NCBI GenBank assembly: GCA_910578735.1
Contig: CAJTSQ010000003.1
Location: 1-52,969 of the forward strand
DNA from: an uncultured Oscillospiraceae bacterium
GTDB taxonomy: Bacteria > Bacillota > Clostridia > Oscillospirales > Oscillospiraceae
Direction: 5' to 3'
DNA length: 52,969 bases
Positions 21,640-30,042 of the stretch are shown piece after piece. Position numbers and translations under genes: made by a program. Under the pieces are notes generated by a model that did not search any database, had not been told where the DNA came from, and worked only from the letters and a program-made list of their open reading frames with translations. Numbering within the stretch: the stretch's first letter is position 1; the number at the start of each line of letters is the position of its first letter.

Positions 21640-21672
21640 ATAAAAAGCGGACGGACTTTAAAATCCGTCCGC
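21640..21672 (-). terminator. Strong terminator of the ArsC-family gene
   Basis: On the minus strand GCGGACGGA pairs with TCCGTCCGC (21664-21672 and 21647-21655) around TTTTAAAG, followed by TTTTTATTTT. It separates the ArsC-family gene from spoIVB. Confidence 0.88.
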
Positions 21673-21718
21673 CCTTTCATTATGGCCGGAGTTGCTTCGA
21701 TTCAACCGTGGGGAGATA

Positions 21719-22066
21719 TTACAGCTTTTCCTCCCACTCCCCCGGCCGGAAGCCGGTAAGCACAAAGCCGTCGCCCACCAGGATGGGCCGCTTCACCAGC
21801 ATCCCATCGGAGGCCAGCAGCTCCAGCTGCTCCTCCTCGCTCATTCCGGGCAGCCTGTCTTTCAGGCCCAGCTCCCGATATTGGATGCCGGAGGTGTTAA
21901 AAAATTTTTTCAGGGGCATGCCGCTGGCCTGCCACCAGGTCCGCAGCTCGTCAGCGGTGGGATTTTCCTCCTTGATGTGCCGCTCCGTATAAGACGCGCC
22001 CCGCTCGTCCAGGAATTTTTTGGCCTTCTGGCAGGTGGTGCATTTGGGGTACCATAAAAACAGCAT
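21719..22066 (-). CDS. ArsC/Spx-family thioredoxin-fold protein
   Basis: 115 residues with the N-terminal redox motif YPKCTTCQKAKKFLDERG, the family's KKFFNTSGIQYRELGLKD and the C-terminal KRPILVGDGFVLTGFRPGEW. This is the ArsC-like group that includes Spx; the CTTC (CxxC) pair resembles Spx, but the Spx RNA-polymerase-contact Gly52 region was not checked. It may be a thiol reductase or a regulator. Start ATG at 22066 behind AGGAG. Confidence 0.85.
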   Translation of the reverse strand: MLFLWYPKCTTCQKAKKFLDERGASYTERHIKEENPTADELRTWWQASGMPLKKFFNTSGIQYRELGLKDRLPGMSEEEQLELLASDGMLVKRPILVGDGFVLTGFRPGEWEEKL

Positions 22067-22123
22067 AGTTCCACACTCCTTTATGTTTTGCCTATCGTAC
22101 CACATTTTGACAAAACACGCAAG

Positions 22124-22300
22124 CTATCCCCCAAACTCCTCGGCCAGCATCTTCAGCTCCCCCAGGGTGGACACAGTGATGGTGCTCTCCAGCAGCCGCA
22201 GCTGGGCCTTGGCGGGCATGGTATCCCAGTAGGACAGCAGGGCTGCATCGTGCCCTACCACGTCCTGGGGCAGGCGGTAATATTGCTCAAATTGCTCCAT
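22124..22300 (-). CDS. Small uncharacterised protein (58 residues)
   Basis: An ATG 7 bases after GGGAGGGGAG opens a frame starting MEQFEQYYRLPQDVV and ending LKMLAEEFGG before TAG. Amino-acid composition is normal, codons match the neighbours, and the region LLSYWDTMPAKAQLRLLEST looks like a compact helical domain. It lies between the ArsC-family gene and a helical acidic protein, all on the minus strand. No family is recognised. Confidence 0.65.
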   Translation of the reverse strand: MEQFEQYYRLPQDVVGHDAALLSYWDTMPAKAQLRLLESTITVSTLGELKMLAEEFGG

Positions 22301-22355
22301 AAAGCTCCCCTCCCGGCCACAGTTTGCCCGGGAACGGGGGCAATCATACGAAAGG

Positions 22356-22377
22356 AGGCTGCCCGGACGGACAGCCT
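22356..22377 (-). terminator. Hairpin after the acidic helical protein gene
   Basis: AGGCTG / CAGCCT with a 10-base loop, followed by CCTTTCG on the minus strand; weak. Confidence 0.4.
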
Positions 22378-22389
22378 GCCTTACAAAAT

Positions 22390-22782
22390 TCAGTCCTGCT
22401 TGTCTTCCTCCACAGCAGTCTCCACGGCCTCGGCCGCCTCCTCCACCGTCTCGGCGGCGGCTTCGATCTCCGCCTCCATCTCGGGCTCGGGGTCGCCGGG
22501 CTGCTTCAGCTCCGCGATGCGGTCGTTGTTGGCCTCGATGGCCGCCTTGGAGGCGGTGACCCTCTCACAGGCGGCGGCGAAAGCGCCGTCAGGAGACGCG
22601 CCCTGCTCGGCGTAGTAGAGCTTGCCGATCTCGATATAGGCCTTTTTGATGGCGTCTTCCTCTGCCATGTTGGCCATCTTCAGCTTGGCAATCTCCGCCA
22701 GCCGCTTGGACTGGGCGACACCGGCCTGAGCCAGATCAGTGGCCTTATCCTTCAGCGTATCAAAGGTATCTTTAAAATCCAT
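22390..22782 (-). CDS. Helical protein with acidic C-terminal tail
   Basis: 130 residues from an ATG with AAAGGAGG 7 bases upstream. The N-terminal two-thirds (MDFKDTFDTLKDKATDLAQA, KLKMANMAEEDAIKKAYIEI, GKLYYAEQG) is predicted to be all helical; the last 40 residues are Ala/Glu-rich and very acidic. Similar proteins, sometimes fused to a zinc ribbon, are common in Clostridia with no known role. A good promoter lies just upstream, so it is transcribed alone. Confidence 0.7.
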   Translation of the reverse strand: MDFKDTFDTLKDKATDLAQAGVAQSKRLAEIAKLKMANMAEEDAIKKAYIEIGKLYYAEQGASPDGAFAAACERVTASKAAIEANNDRIAELKQPGDPEPEMEAEIEAAAETVEEAAEAVETAVEEDKQD

Positions 22783-22825
22783 TATGCTGCCTCCTTTAAA
22801 TAACGGTTTCCCGTTTGGTGTCTCT

Positions 22826-22854
22826 ATTCTATCTGATTTTTTGCCGGGACGCAA
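22826..22854 (-). promoter_or_regulatory. Promoter of the acidic helical protein gene
   Basis: Minus-strand TTGCGT, 17-base spacer, TAGAAT, with TCAGA before the -10. Confidence 0.65.
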
Positions 22855-22924
22855 GAGGCTTTATCTTTATTTAATGAATTTTTCATCCGAGGTACATCAG
22901 GCTTTCATATTTTCGACAAAAGGC

Positions 22925-24271
22925 TCAATACCGGCCAAAATCGCCGGAGCGGCCCTGGGTTACGTCGGAACCAAACTGGTAGTCCTTGCCGGGGAGGATG
23001 GCGTTGAGGGCGATGCCGGCAATGGCGGCGATGGCCAGGGAGGTGAGGGTGATGTCGGTGCCCCCCACATGGAAGGTGAGGCCGGAGAACTCGTTGTTAA
23101 AGCCCCAGATTTTAAAGCCCAGGCCGCACACCATGATAACGGCGGCAATAATCAGGTTCCGGGAGTTGGTAAAGTCCACCCGGTTCTCCACAACGTTGCG
23201 CACGCCGATGGCGGAGATCATGCCGTAGAGGATAAAGGACACGCCCCCGATGATGGCGGTGGGGATAGAGTTGATCACCGCCGCAAACTTGGGGGAGAAG
23301 GACAGCACCACCGCATAGATAGCGGCCAGCCGGACCACCTTGGGGTCAAAGACCCGGGACAGCTCCAGCACGCCGGTGTTCTCGCCGTAGGTGGTATTGG
23401 CCGGGCCGCCGAACAGGCCGGCAATGGAGGTGGCGACGCCGTCGCCGATGAGGGTGCGGTGCAGGCCCGGGTCCTCAATGAAGTTCTCCTCCACGGTGGC
23501 GGAGATGGCGGACATGTCGCCGATGTGTTCCATCATGGCGGCGATGGCGATGGGGGCCATCACCAGGATGGCGGTCAGGTCAAACTTGGCCAGCACAAAG
23601 GGCTGGATGCCCACGGCGTTGGCCGCGGCCACGCCGGAGAAGTCCACCTGTCTGGTCACCAGGGCCACGGCGTAGGGCACCAGCACACCCAGCAGGATGG
23701 GGATAATCTTCACCATGCCCCTGCCCCAGATGTTGGCGGCTACGATGACGGCGATGGACAGAATGGCCAGCCACCAGTTGGTGGAGGCGTTGTTGATGGC
23801 GCTGGGGGCCAGGGACAGGCCGATGAGGATGATGATGGGACCGGTGACCACCGGGGGCAGGAAGCGCATCACCTTGTGGACGCCCACTGCCTTAATCAGC
23901 CCGGCCAGAACCAGATAGAGCAGGCCGGCCACCACAATGCCTCCCAGGGCGTAGGGCAGTTTCTCCTCCCCGGACATGCCGGCGTAGATGCCGGAGTCCA
24001 GCTCGGCCACAGCGGCGAAGCCGCCCAGATAGGCGAAGGAAGAACCTAAAAACGCAGGTATCTTCCACTTGGTGCAGAAGTGAAAAAACAAGGTGCCCAG
24101 TCCGGCGAACAGCAGGGTAGTCTGGATGGACAGGGGCAGGCCGTAGCCCTGGACCAGAATGGGGACCAGTACGGTGGCCCCAAACATGGCGAACATGTGC
24201 TGAAGCCCCAGAATCAGCATCTTGGGCAGGCCCAGCTGCCGGGCGTCGCGGATAGGTTGGTTGTCGTTCAT
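22925..24271 (-). CDS. uraA: Uracil permease (NCS2 family)
   Basis: 448 residues, about 14 membrane segments. Motifs of the nucleobase-ascorbate transporter family are present: GLQHMFAMFGATVLVPIL near the N-terminus, FLGSSFAYLGGFAAVAEL, the substrate-binding Glu in MEHIGDMSAISATVEENF and GDGVATSIAGLFGGPANTTY with GENTGVLELSRVFD. It imports uracil (xanthine-type members are less similar) by proton symport. GGGAG precedes the ATG by 7 bases. It lies behind a promoter, a translated leader and an intrinsic terminator, so expression is attenuated. Confidence 0.93.
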   Translation of the reverse strand: MNDNQPIRDARQLGLPKMLILGLQHMFAMFGATVLVPILVQGYGLPLSIQTTLLFAGLGTLFFHFCTKWKIPAFLGSSFAYLGGFAAVAELDSGIYAGMSGEEKLPYALGGIVVAGLLYLVLAGLIKAVGVHKVMRFLPPVVTGPIIILIGLSLAPSAINNASTNWWLAILSIAVIVAANIWGRGMVKIIPILLGVLVPYAVALVTRQVDFSGVAAANAVGIQPFVLAKFDLTAILVMAPIAIAAMMEHIGDMSAISATVEENFIEDPGLHRTLIGDGVATSIAGLFGGPANTTYGENTGVLELSRVFDPKVVRLAAIYAVVLSFSPKFAAVINSIPTAIIGGVSFILYGMISAIGVRNVVENRVDFTNSRNLIIAAVIMVCGLGFKIWGFNNEFSGLTFHVGGTDITLTSLAIAAIAGIALNAILPGKDYQFGSDVTQGRSGDFGRY

Positions 24272-24300
24272 TTTCAGTTCTCCCTTCTCTTTCGTCCCAA

Positions 24301-24328
24301 TAAAAAAAGCAATCACAGACGTGATTGC
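24301..24328 (-). terminator. Attenuator terminator in the uracil permease leader
   Basis: GCAATCAC-GTCT-GTGATTGC, a perfect 8-bp stem with a 4-base loop, followed by TTTTTTT on the minus strand, 30 bases before the permease start. The stop codon of the leader peptide lies inside its 3' arm, so a ribosome reaching the end of the leader would block the hairpin. Confidence 0.85.
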
Positions 24329-24390
24329 CGCCAACAGATAGAAACAGAGGGGACGCCGAGCATCGGGCTAACATGTGTCAGCACAGTCAT
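24313..24390 (-). CDS. Leader peptide of the uracil permease operon (25 residues)
   Basis: AAAAGGAGGGGAG lies 6-7 bases before an ATG that opens a 25-codon frame (MTVLTHVSPMLGVPSVSICW and five more) ending TGA within the attenuator stem. The RNA just before the hairpin is pyrimidine-rich (CCCCTCTGTTTCTATCTGTT). This is the geometry of the UTP-sensing pyrBI leader of enterobacteria, in which a closely following ribosome prevents termination when polymerase pauses at low UTP. The peptide itself probably has no function. Confidence 0.65.
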   Translation of the reverse strand: MTVLTHVSPMLGVPSVSICWRQSRL

Positions 24391-24420
24391 GGCACTCCCC
24401 TCCTTTTCCCTATCCGCCGT

Positions 24421-24449
24421 AGTATATCAGAAATGGGCTCAATGCGCAA
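24421..24449 (-). promoter_or_regulatory. Promoter of the uracil permease leader
   Basis: Minus-strand TTGCGC, 17-base spacer, TATACT with an extended -10 TGA; start near 24414. Confidence 0.78.
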
Positions 24450-24468
24450 GATGGAAAATCGTACAAAT

Positions 24469-25131
24469 TCAAGGACGTTTTTCCTTTCTATCTGTCCACA
24501 GGTCGGCGGCAATGAGCGCTCCGCACCAGATCAGCAGCAGGGCCAGGATGAGAATAGCACAGTTGCGGAAGAAGTCCTGGGGCAGAAAGAGGATGATGGG
24601 GTCGGTGCGCCAGTCGAAAATCCAGTTGTCTTTTCCCGGAAAAAAGATACTGTGGAAGATGACAAAGGCCCGGTCAAAGTCCAGGGCGGCCAGCCCGCCC
24701 ACAGCCAGGAAGGCGGCACCCAGCCCCGCCGCCGCCCAGAAGCCGGGGCCCCGGTTCAGCAGACGGCCGGGGCGCAGCTTTTTCACCCTGCAGAACACCA
24801 GCGCCGCCGCCAGCAGGACCACCGCCGCCGCAAGTACCCGCAGGTCCAGCAGGAACAGCCCCCGCACGTCGGCGAAGTGGTCCGCCCCGGACGGGGAGAA
24901 GGCCAGCACCCCGGCGGAGAACTCCTCCCGCCTGCCCAGGCAGAAGTCCATCATCTCATTGTAGGCGGTCTCGATCTCGGCCCGGGAAAGCCCGTACTCC
25001 TCCAGCCCCATAGGCCCGATGTGGGCGTAGTAGAAGGACCGGCACAGCAGGGGCACAGCGACGGAGCCCGTCAGCACCACCAGGGCGATCAAAGCGGACA
25101 GGAATACAGACATCAGCTTGCTGGTTTTCAT
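24469..25131 (-). CDS. Integral membrane protein, DUF1461 / TIGR01906 type
   Basis: 220 residues with four or five membrane segments: an N-terminal anchor (LSALIALVVLTGSVAVPLLC), an extracytoplasmic loop with FYYAHIGPMGLEEYGLSRAE and a VLAFSPSGADHFADVRGLFL motif, a central pair, and a C-terminal segment after FHSIFFPGKDNWIFDWRTDP. The loop motifs match the uncharacterised TIGR01906 membrane family of Firmicutes. It has its own start ahead of the uracil permease promoter; function unknown. Confidence 0.82.
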   Translation of the reverse strand: MKTSKLMSVFLSALIALVVLTGSVAVPLLCRSFYYAHIGPMGLEEYGLSRAEIETAYNEMMDFCLGRREEFSAGVLAFSPSGADHFADVRGLFLLDLRVLAAAVVLLAAALVFCRVKKLRPGRLLNRGPGFWAAAGLGAAFLAVGGLAALDFDRAFVIFHSIFFPGKDNWIFDWRTDPIILFLPQDFFRNCAILILALLLIWCGALIAADLWTDRKEKRP

Positions 25132-25152
25132 AGGATCACCTTCGGTTGATTT

Positions 25153-25292
25153 TGTAGGGACGCATCACGATGCGTCCGCGAAGCGAAGCGTCCGCAGAAC
25201 AATGCGTCTGCAAAGCAATGCGTCCGCAAAGCGATACGTCCGCAGAACGAAGCGGGCAATTAATAGCGGACGCTTCATGAAGCGTCCCTACA
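25153..25292. repeat. 140-bp inverted-repeat element with five 16-bp tandem repeats
   Basis: Ends TGTAGGGACGC / GCGTCCCTACA form an 11-bp terminal inverted repeat. Each end also folds by itself (GGACGCATC/GATGCGTCC on the left; GGACGCTTCATGAAGCGTCC, a perfect palindrome, on the right). Between them are five tandem 16-bp units of consensus GTCCGCAAAGCRATGC at 25174, 25190, 25206, 25222 and 25238. It has the form of a non-autonomous MITE-like or REP-like repeat, in the gap between the DUF1461 gene and cstA. Confidence 0.8.
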
Positions 25293-25327
25293 TTGTACCA
25301 CAAATACCAGCAACGGGCAATTAGAAA

Positions 25328-25351
25328 GCGGGCCCGGTATTCCGGACCCGC
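25328..25351 (-). terminator. Terminator of cstA
   Basis: GCGGGTCCGG / CCGGGCCCGC around AATA, followed by TTTCTAATT on the minus strand and TTTTT on the plus strand; active in either direction. Confidence 0.8.
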
Positions 25352-25381
25352 TTTTTGCTCTGTTGGATGGAACAGGGTGGA

Positions 25382-27106
25382 TTAGGCTTTCTTGTTCTTC
25401 TTGAAGAAGATGGTCTGGATGCCCTCCCAGGCCAGGAACAGGGCCAGGACGATGAGCAGGGCGCCCAGGATGGCCTGAGCATAGGTGCCCCAGTCCACCT
25501 TGGCCAGCACCTCGGGGTTATCGCTGGTGATTTGGCCGATACGGTTGGTAACAGTCTGGAACAGGGACCAGATGGTCACGATCATCATGAAGACCATGGG
25601 GATGTAGAACATCTTGTTGTTCCGGCCGATGTTGCCCAGCCAGGCGCAGACGGTGAGCAGGGCCAGACCGGCCAGCAGCTGGTTGGCGGCGCCGAACAGG
25701 GGCCAGATCTTGCTGTAGCCGGTCATGCCCAGGCCCACGCCCAGCACCACGGTGATGGCGGTGGCAACGATGGGGTTGCACAGGGTGGCCTTGATGCCGG
25801 TGACGTCCTTATAGGTCTCGCCGGGCTTCAGCCAGAACTCCTGGAACATATACCGGGCCAGACGGGTGGCGGTGTCCAGAGAGGTCAGGCAGAAGGCGGA
25901 GACGGTGAGGACCAGCAGGGTGTAGATAACGTCCTTGGTGGCGCCCAGGCCGGGGATGGTGGAAACCATGCCGGACAGGCCGCTGGCGAATACCACGGTG
26001 GGGGTGCGGGTGCCGGTCACATAGTCGGCCCACACATAGCCCACAGCGCACAGGGAAATCAGAGCCAGAGCGCACTCAATGAGCATGCCGCCGTAAGCGA
26101 TGGGCTTGGCGTCCCGCTCGTGGTCCAGCTGCTTGGAGGTGGTGCCGGAGCCCACCAGGGAGTGGAAGCCGGAGATGGCGCCGCAGGCGATGGTGACGAA
26201 CAGGGCGGGGAACATGGTGCCCAAGCCGGTCATGGGGTCCTTCCACTCAGTGAACATGGGAATCTCCAAAGCTGTGTTCTGGCCCATGATGCCGGCGCCA
26301 AGCACACCCACAAAGGCGATGATCATCATGCCGTACAGCAGGAAGGAGGACAGGTAGTCACGGGGCTGGAGCAGGATCCACACCGGGGCCACCGAGGCGA
26401 TGAGGATGTACACGCCGATGATCCACATCCAGGCTCCGTTGGACAGGTAGATGGGGTGGAAGTTCAGGCCGATGACCAGGCACAGCACGATGCCAATGAC
26501 GCCCACGATGGTGGCCACAGACAGGGGCGCGCCACGGCGGTAGACACAGAAGCCGAAGATGATGGCCATCACAATGAACAGGATGGACACCATGGCGACA
26601 GAGGCGTTGGCCGCGTTCTGGGTGCCGTCGTCGTTAAAGCCCTTAAAGGTACCGGCCACGATGGAGGCAAAGGCCGCCACCACCAGCACCAGAGTCAGGT
26701 AAGAGAAGATGATGAACAGCTTCTTGGCCCGCTCGCCGATGTTGGCGGCCACCACCTCGCCCAGGGTCTGGCCCTTGTGGCGGATGGAGGCGAACAGCGC
26801 GCCGTAGTCATGGACAGCGCCGAAGAAGATGCCGCCGATGAGAATCCACAGCATACAGGGCAGCCAGCCGAAGACGGCCGCCTGGATGGGGCCGTTGATG
26901 GGGCCGGCGCCGGCGATGGAGGAAAAGTGGTGTCCCATCAGGACAGGGGCTTTGGCAGGGACATAGTCCATGCCATCCTCCAGCTCATGAGCTGGAGTGA
27001 CCTTGGTGTCGTCCACGCCCCACTGCTTGGCAAGCCAGCCGCCGTAGAAGATATAACCTACGATCAGGATGGCGCAGCCGATCAAAAGTACCAGTACTGC
27101 ATTCAT
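25382..27106 (-). CDS. cstA: CstA-family carbon starvation protein / pyruvate transporter
   Basis: 574 residues with many membrane segments. The signature GHHFSSIAGAGPINGPIQAA, GWLPCMLWILIGGIFFGAVHD, LVGSGTTSKQLDHERDAKPI and LFGAANQLLAGLAL are all present. Members of this family import pyruvate or peptides when carbon is short. Its ATG is preceded by GGAGAGGAG. The 172-residue gene 24 bases upstream shares its transcript. Confidence 0.93.
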   Translation of the reverse strand: MNAVLVLLIGCAILIVGYIFYGGWLAKQWGVDDTKVTPAHELEDGMDYVPAKAPVLMGHHFSSIAGAGPINGPIQAAVFGWLPCMLWILIGGIFFGAVHDYGALFASIRHKGQTLGEVVAANIGERAKKLFIIFSYLTLVLVVAAFASIVAGTFKGFNDDGTQNAANASVAMVSILFIVMAIIFGFCVYRRGAPLSVATIVGVIGIVLCLVIGLNFHPIYLSNGAWMWIIGVYILIASVAPVWILLQPRDYLSSFLLYGMMIIAFVGVLGAGIMGQNTALEIPMFTEWKDPMTGLGTMFPALFVTIACGAISGFHSLVGSGTTSKQLDHERDAKPIAYGGMLIECALALISLCAVGYVWADYVTGTRTPTVVFASGLSGMVSTIPGLGATKDVIYTLLVLTVSAFCLTSLDTATRLARYMFQEFWLKPGETYKDVTGIKATLCNPIVATAITVVLGVGLGMTGYSKIWPLFGAANQLLAGLALLTVCAWLGNIGRNNKMFYIPMVFMMIVTIWSLFQTVTNRIGQITSDNPEVLAKVDWGTYAQAILGALLIVLALFLAWEGIQTIFFKKNKKA

Positions 27107-27130
27107 AAATGTTTTTGCTCCTCTCCTTAT

Positions 27131-27649
27131 TTAGTTTGCAGAGATGATGCGGTCCGTCAGCTGGCGGAGGTCCTTCCCGAAGGCTCTCCCGGCTCGGTTG
27201 ACGGTGATTTCGCCGGTGGACAGGTCCACGGCGGCTATTCTGAACTCCATCCATCCATGGAGCGATAGCTTAAATTCCCGGCGCTTCTTCAGCTTTTTCA
27301 GCTGCTCCAGTGCGCTGGGGTCGGCGCTGTCATACAGCGCCACGGCGGTGAGGTAGGTGTACATGTGCTGGGAGTGGGGCTTTACCCGGGGCTCGCCGTC
27401 TTCCAAAGTGCGGCGGAATATCTCCTCCACCCCGGCCGTGTCCAGACGGCCCGCATCCCACAGGTAGAGGTACTCGTGGCTCTCCGCCGCCCACAGCTCC
27501 GCCTTCTTCACCAGGACGTACTGGCTGTCCCGCATGTGGTAGTCGCACCGGGCCTTTAACGCAGTGCCGTCGGCAATTTCTTCAATGTCAAAATAGGCGG
27601 TGTAGGCCTTTTTCAGATCTTCCAGGATTTTCTCGCTGCGCTGGGACAC
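27131..27649 (-). CDS. Uncharacterised protein co-transcribed with cstA
   Basis: 172 residues from a GTG with AGAGG 7 bases upstream. It is soluble, with DIEEIADGTALKARCDYHMR, ELWAAESHEYLYLWDAGRLD and a C-terminal beta-rich part ending ITVNRAGRAFGKDLRQLTDR. It lies 24 bases before cstA behind a strong promoter, which suggests a role with the transporter, for instance regulation of its activity. No named family is recognised. Confidence 0.75.
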   Translation of the reverse strand: MSQRSEKILEDLKKAYTAYFDIEEIADGTALKARCDYHMRDSQYVLVKKAELWAAESHEYLYLWDAGRLDTAGVEEIFRRTLEDGEPRVKPHSQHMYTYLTAVALYDSADPSALEQLKKLKKRREFKLSLHGWMEFRIAAVDLSTGEITVNRAGRAFGKDLRQLTDRIISAN

Positions 27650-27712
27650 GGCGGTTCCTCTCTTTCTCCACGGCCCTCAGGGGACTTTATGAATAAATTA
27701 TGAAGCACGATT

Positions 27713-27741
27713 ATCATATCAGATTCACCCACTTTTTTCAA
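27713..27741 (-). promoter_or_regulatory. Promoter of the cstA operon
   Basis: Minus-strand TTGAAA, 17-base spacer, TATGAT with extended -10 TGA. Confidence 0.8.
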
Positions 27742-27829
27742 GCAAATTCATTGGTGGATATGTACAAAGAATGTCGAGATATGGGACTTGATTTTGCGCC
27801 AATGAACAGATGCGTGAAAGTGACACCCG

Positions 27830-27858
27830 TTGACAACTTTACATAAATCCAGTAAAAT
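27830..27858 (+). promoter_or_regulatory. Promoter of the sulfatase gene
   Basis: Consensus TTGACA, 17-base spacer, TAAAAT on the plus strand, 32 bases before the gene; divergent from the cstA operon promoter. Confidence 0.85.
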
Positions 27859-27890
27859 ACCAGTGTCATTCTTGAAATGGAAGGAGGCGG

Positions 27891-29963
27891 ATGTCCTTGG
27901 ACGTGGAACACACCGCCCCGGGCACTCTGTGGGACCGCTGGGGCTGGCTGGCCAGGCCTTCCCTCTTTTTTCTGGCGGTCATCTATTATGAGGAACTCTT
28001 TTTCAAGCTCTACTGCTTCCGGGCCCTCTCGGTGGAGGGCGCGGTCTTTACCTTTTTGTTTACGCTGCCCGTGTCTATGCTGCTGGGCCTGCTGTGCGGC
28101 GGAATCCCGGCCGGCCGGGGGCGCGTCCTGCTGCCCGTCTGCACCGCCCTGGTCTCCCTTTGGATCGGCGCCCAACTGGTGTATTACCACATGTTCAAGG
28201 CGTTTCTCACCTTTTTCTCTCTGACCAAAATGGCCATGGTGGCCCAGTCCTTCGGGGAGATGGCGGTGGGCAATGTGCTGGCCAACTGGTTTCCCATCTC
28301 CATGATGGCGGCCCCCACGGTGCTGGCCTGGAGCTTCCGGGCCAGACTGATCCCAGACCGCCCCGGCGGGAGCGGACGCCTGCGCTGGGCGGCCATGGCC
28401 GCCGCCGTCCAGCTTGCCGCCATGGGCCTGGTGCTGCTGTGCGGCGGCGGTGTGCTCTCTCTGCGGTACATCTACTACCACACCGCCACCCCGGAGCTGG
28501 AGGTGCAGAACTTCGGTGTGATGACCCAATCCCAGCTGGAGCTGAAGCGGGTTCTCTTTGGCATCCAGCCGGACACCCCCGACCTCTCCACAGAGCCCGA
28601 GCCGGACAAGGCCCCGCCCGACCTGGAGCCCACCCGCCCCCCGAGGGACGACCCGCCGCCTTTCGGCGGCACGGTGTTCCGTCCGGAGGTCATCCCCGGC
28701 TGCCATATGCTGCCCATCGACTTCGACACCCTGATCGCCAACGAGGAGGACGAGGGGCTGAAGGGCGCCCATCTGTGGTTCTCCCAGCGCACCCCCGCCC
28801 CGGAGAACCTGTGGACCGGTTACTTTGAGGGCAAAAACCTGGTCTGGATCGTGGCGGAGGGCTTTTCCACCCTGGCCATGGACCCTCAGCGGACGCCCGC
28901 GCTGTGGAAGCTGTCCCATCAGGGCTTTGTCTTTGACAATTTCTACACCCCGCTGTGGGGGCTGTCCACCTCCGACGGGGAGTATGTCACCACCACCGGT
29001 CTCATCCCCAAGTCCGGGGTGTGGAGCTACTCCCTGTCCGCGGAGAACTACATGCCCTTCGCCTTGGGCAACCAGCTTCGCAACAAGGGATACTCCACCT
29101 TTGCCTTCCACGACTACCTTTACAGTTATTACGACCGGGACAAGTCCCACCCCAACATGGGCTATGACTACTACGCCCTGGGCCAGGGCCTGGAGCTGGA
29201 GTCAGGGGAGAGCTTTCCGCCCTCCGACCTGGAAATGATGGAGAAGATCGTCCCCATGTTTGTCGGCGAGGACAGATTCGCCGTCTACTGCCTCACGGTG
29301 AGCGGCCACCTGACCTACACCCTGGAGAGCAACGCCATGTCGGCCCGCCACTGGGACGCAGTCAAGGACCTGCCCTACAGCGAGGAGGTCCGGTGTTATC
29401 TGGCCAGCCAGATAGAACTGGAGCTGGCCATGGAGAGCCTGCTGGACCAGCTGGAGGAGGCGGGGAAGCTGGACGACACAGTGATCGTCCTGTCCGCCGA
29501 CCACTACCCCTACGGCCTAACCGACGAGCAGTACAGCGAGCTGCTGGGCCACCAGGTGGACCCGGTGTTTGAGATTTTCAAGAACACCCTCATCCTCTGG
29601 AGCGGGGACATGGAGGGGACCTCGGTCAAGGTGGACAAGTACTGCTCCAGCCTGGATGTGATGCCCACCCTGTCCAACCTCTTTGGCCTGGACTACGACT
29701 CCCGGCTCATCATGGGCTCGGACATTCTGTCCAGCGAGGACCCGCTGGTGATTTTTGCCAACTACAGCTTCATCGATCAGGAGGGGTACTACAACTCCGT
29801 TCTGGACCAGTTTACCCGCTGGGACGGCCGGGAGCCCGACCTGGAGGAGGTGGAGCGCATGGTGACGGAGGTCCAGAACCGGGTGGCCTACTCGGCCACC
29901 GTCCTGGACTGCGATTACTACCGCCTTGTCCTGGAGCGGGCGGGGATGATTGAGGGGCCGTAG
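27891..29963 (+). CDS. LtaS-like membrane sulfatase / phosphoglycerol transferase family protein
   Basis: 690 residues. Residues 1-200 hold about five membrane segments; a Pro-rich linker (about 225-255) leads to an extracytoplasmic alkaline-phosphatase-superfamily domain with NLVWIVAEGFSTLAMD, WGLSTSDGEYVTTTGLIP (candidate nucleophile Ser/Thr) , FHDYLYSYYDRDKSHPNMGY, and metal ligands in VSGHLTYTLES and IVLSADHYPYGL. LtaS relatives polymerise or decorate anionic glycerophosphate polymers. AAGGAGG is only 3 bases before the ATG, so the TTG two codons later (MSL) may be the true start. It stands alone. Confidence 0.85.
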   Translation: MSLDVEHTAPGTLWDRWGWLARPSLFFLAVIYYEELFFKLYCFRALSVEGAVFTFLFTLPVSMLLGLLCGGIPAGRGRVLLPVCTALVSLWIGAQLVYYHMFKAFLTFFSLTKMAMVAQSFGEMAVGNVLANWFPISMMAAPTVLAWSFRARLIPDRPGGSGRLRWAAMAAAVQLAAMGLVLLCGGGVLSLRYIYYHTATPELEVQNFGVMTQSQLELKRVLFGIQPDTPDLSTEPEPDKAPPDLEPTRPPRDDPPPFGGTVFRPEVIPGCHMLPIDFDTLIANEEDEGLKGAHLWFSQRTPAPENLWTGYFEGKNLVWIVAEGFSTLAMDPQRTPALWKLSHQGFVFDNFYTPLWGLSTSDGEYVTTTGLIPKSGVWSYSLSAENYMPFALGNQLRNKGYSTFAFHDYLYSYYDRDKSHPNMGYDYYALGQGLELESGESFPPSDLEMMEKIVPMFVGEDRFAVYCLTVSGHLTYTLESNAMSARHWDAVKDLPYSEEVRCYLASQIELELAMESLLDQLEEAGKLDDTVIVLSADHYPYGLTDEQYSELLGHQVDPVFEIFKNTLILWSGDMEGTSVKVDKYCSSLDVMPTLSNLFGLDYDSRLIMGSDILSSEDPLVIFANYSFIDQEGYYNSVLDQFTRWDGREPDLEEVERMVTEVQNRVAYSATVLDCDYYRLVLERAGMIEGP

Positions 29964-29972
29964 TGCTGAGGA

Positions 29973-29996
29973 GCCTGCGGCGCAGGCGCTTATTTT
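29973..29996 (+). terminator. Terminator after the sulfatase gene
   Basis: GCCTGC-GGC-GCAGGC followed by GCTTATTTT, 10 bases after the stop codon. Confidence 0.55.
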
Positions 29997-30042
29997 CGAT
30001 TGTGCAAAATAGAACATATGTGAAACAAGCCTAAAGCAGCAC

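Noticed and set aside
25174..25253. Five 16-bp tandem repeats as a CRISPR array
   Set aside because: The units are contiguous with no spacers, too short for CRISPR repeats, and no cas genes are present.
25355..27268. Long plus-strand frame opposite cstA rich in Gly, His, Gln and Asp
   Set aside because: It is a shadow of a clear transporter gene; the His/Gln/Gly-rich composition is typical of reading a hydrophobic GC-rich gene backwards.
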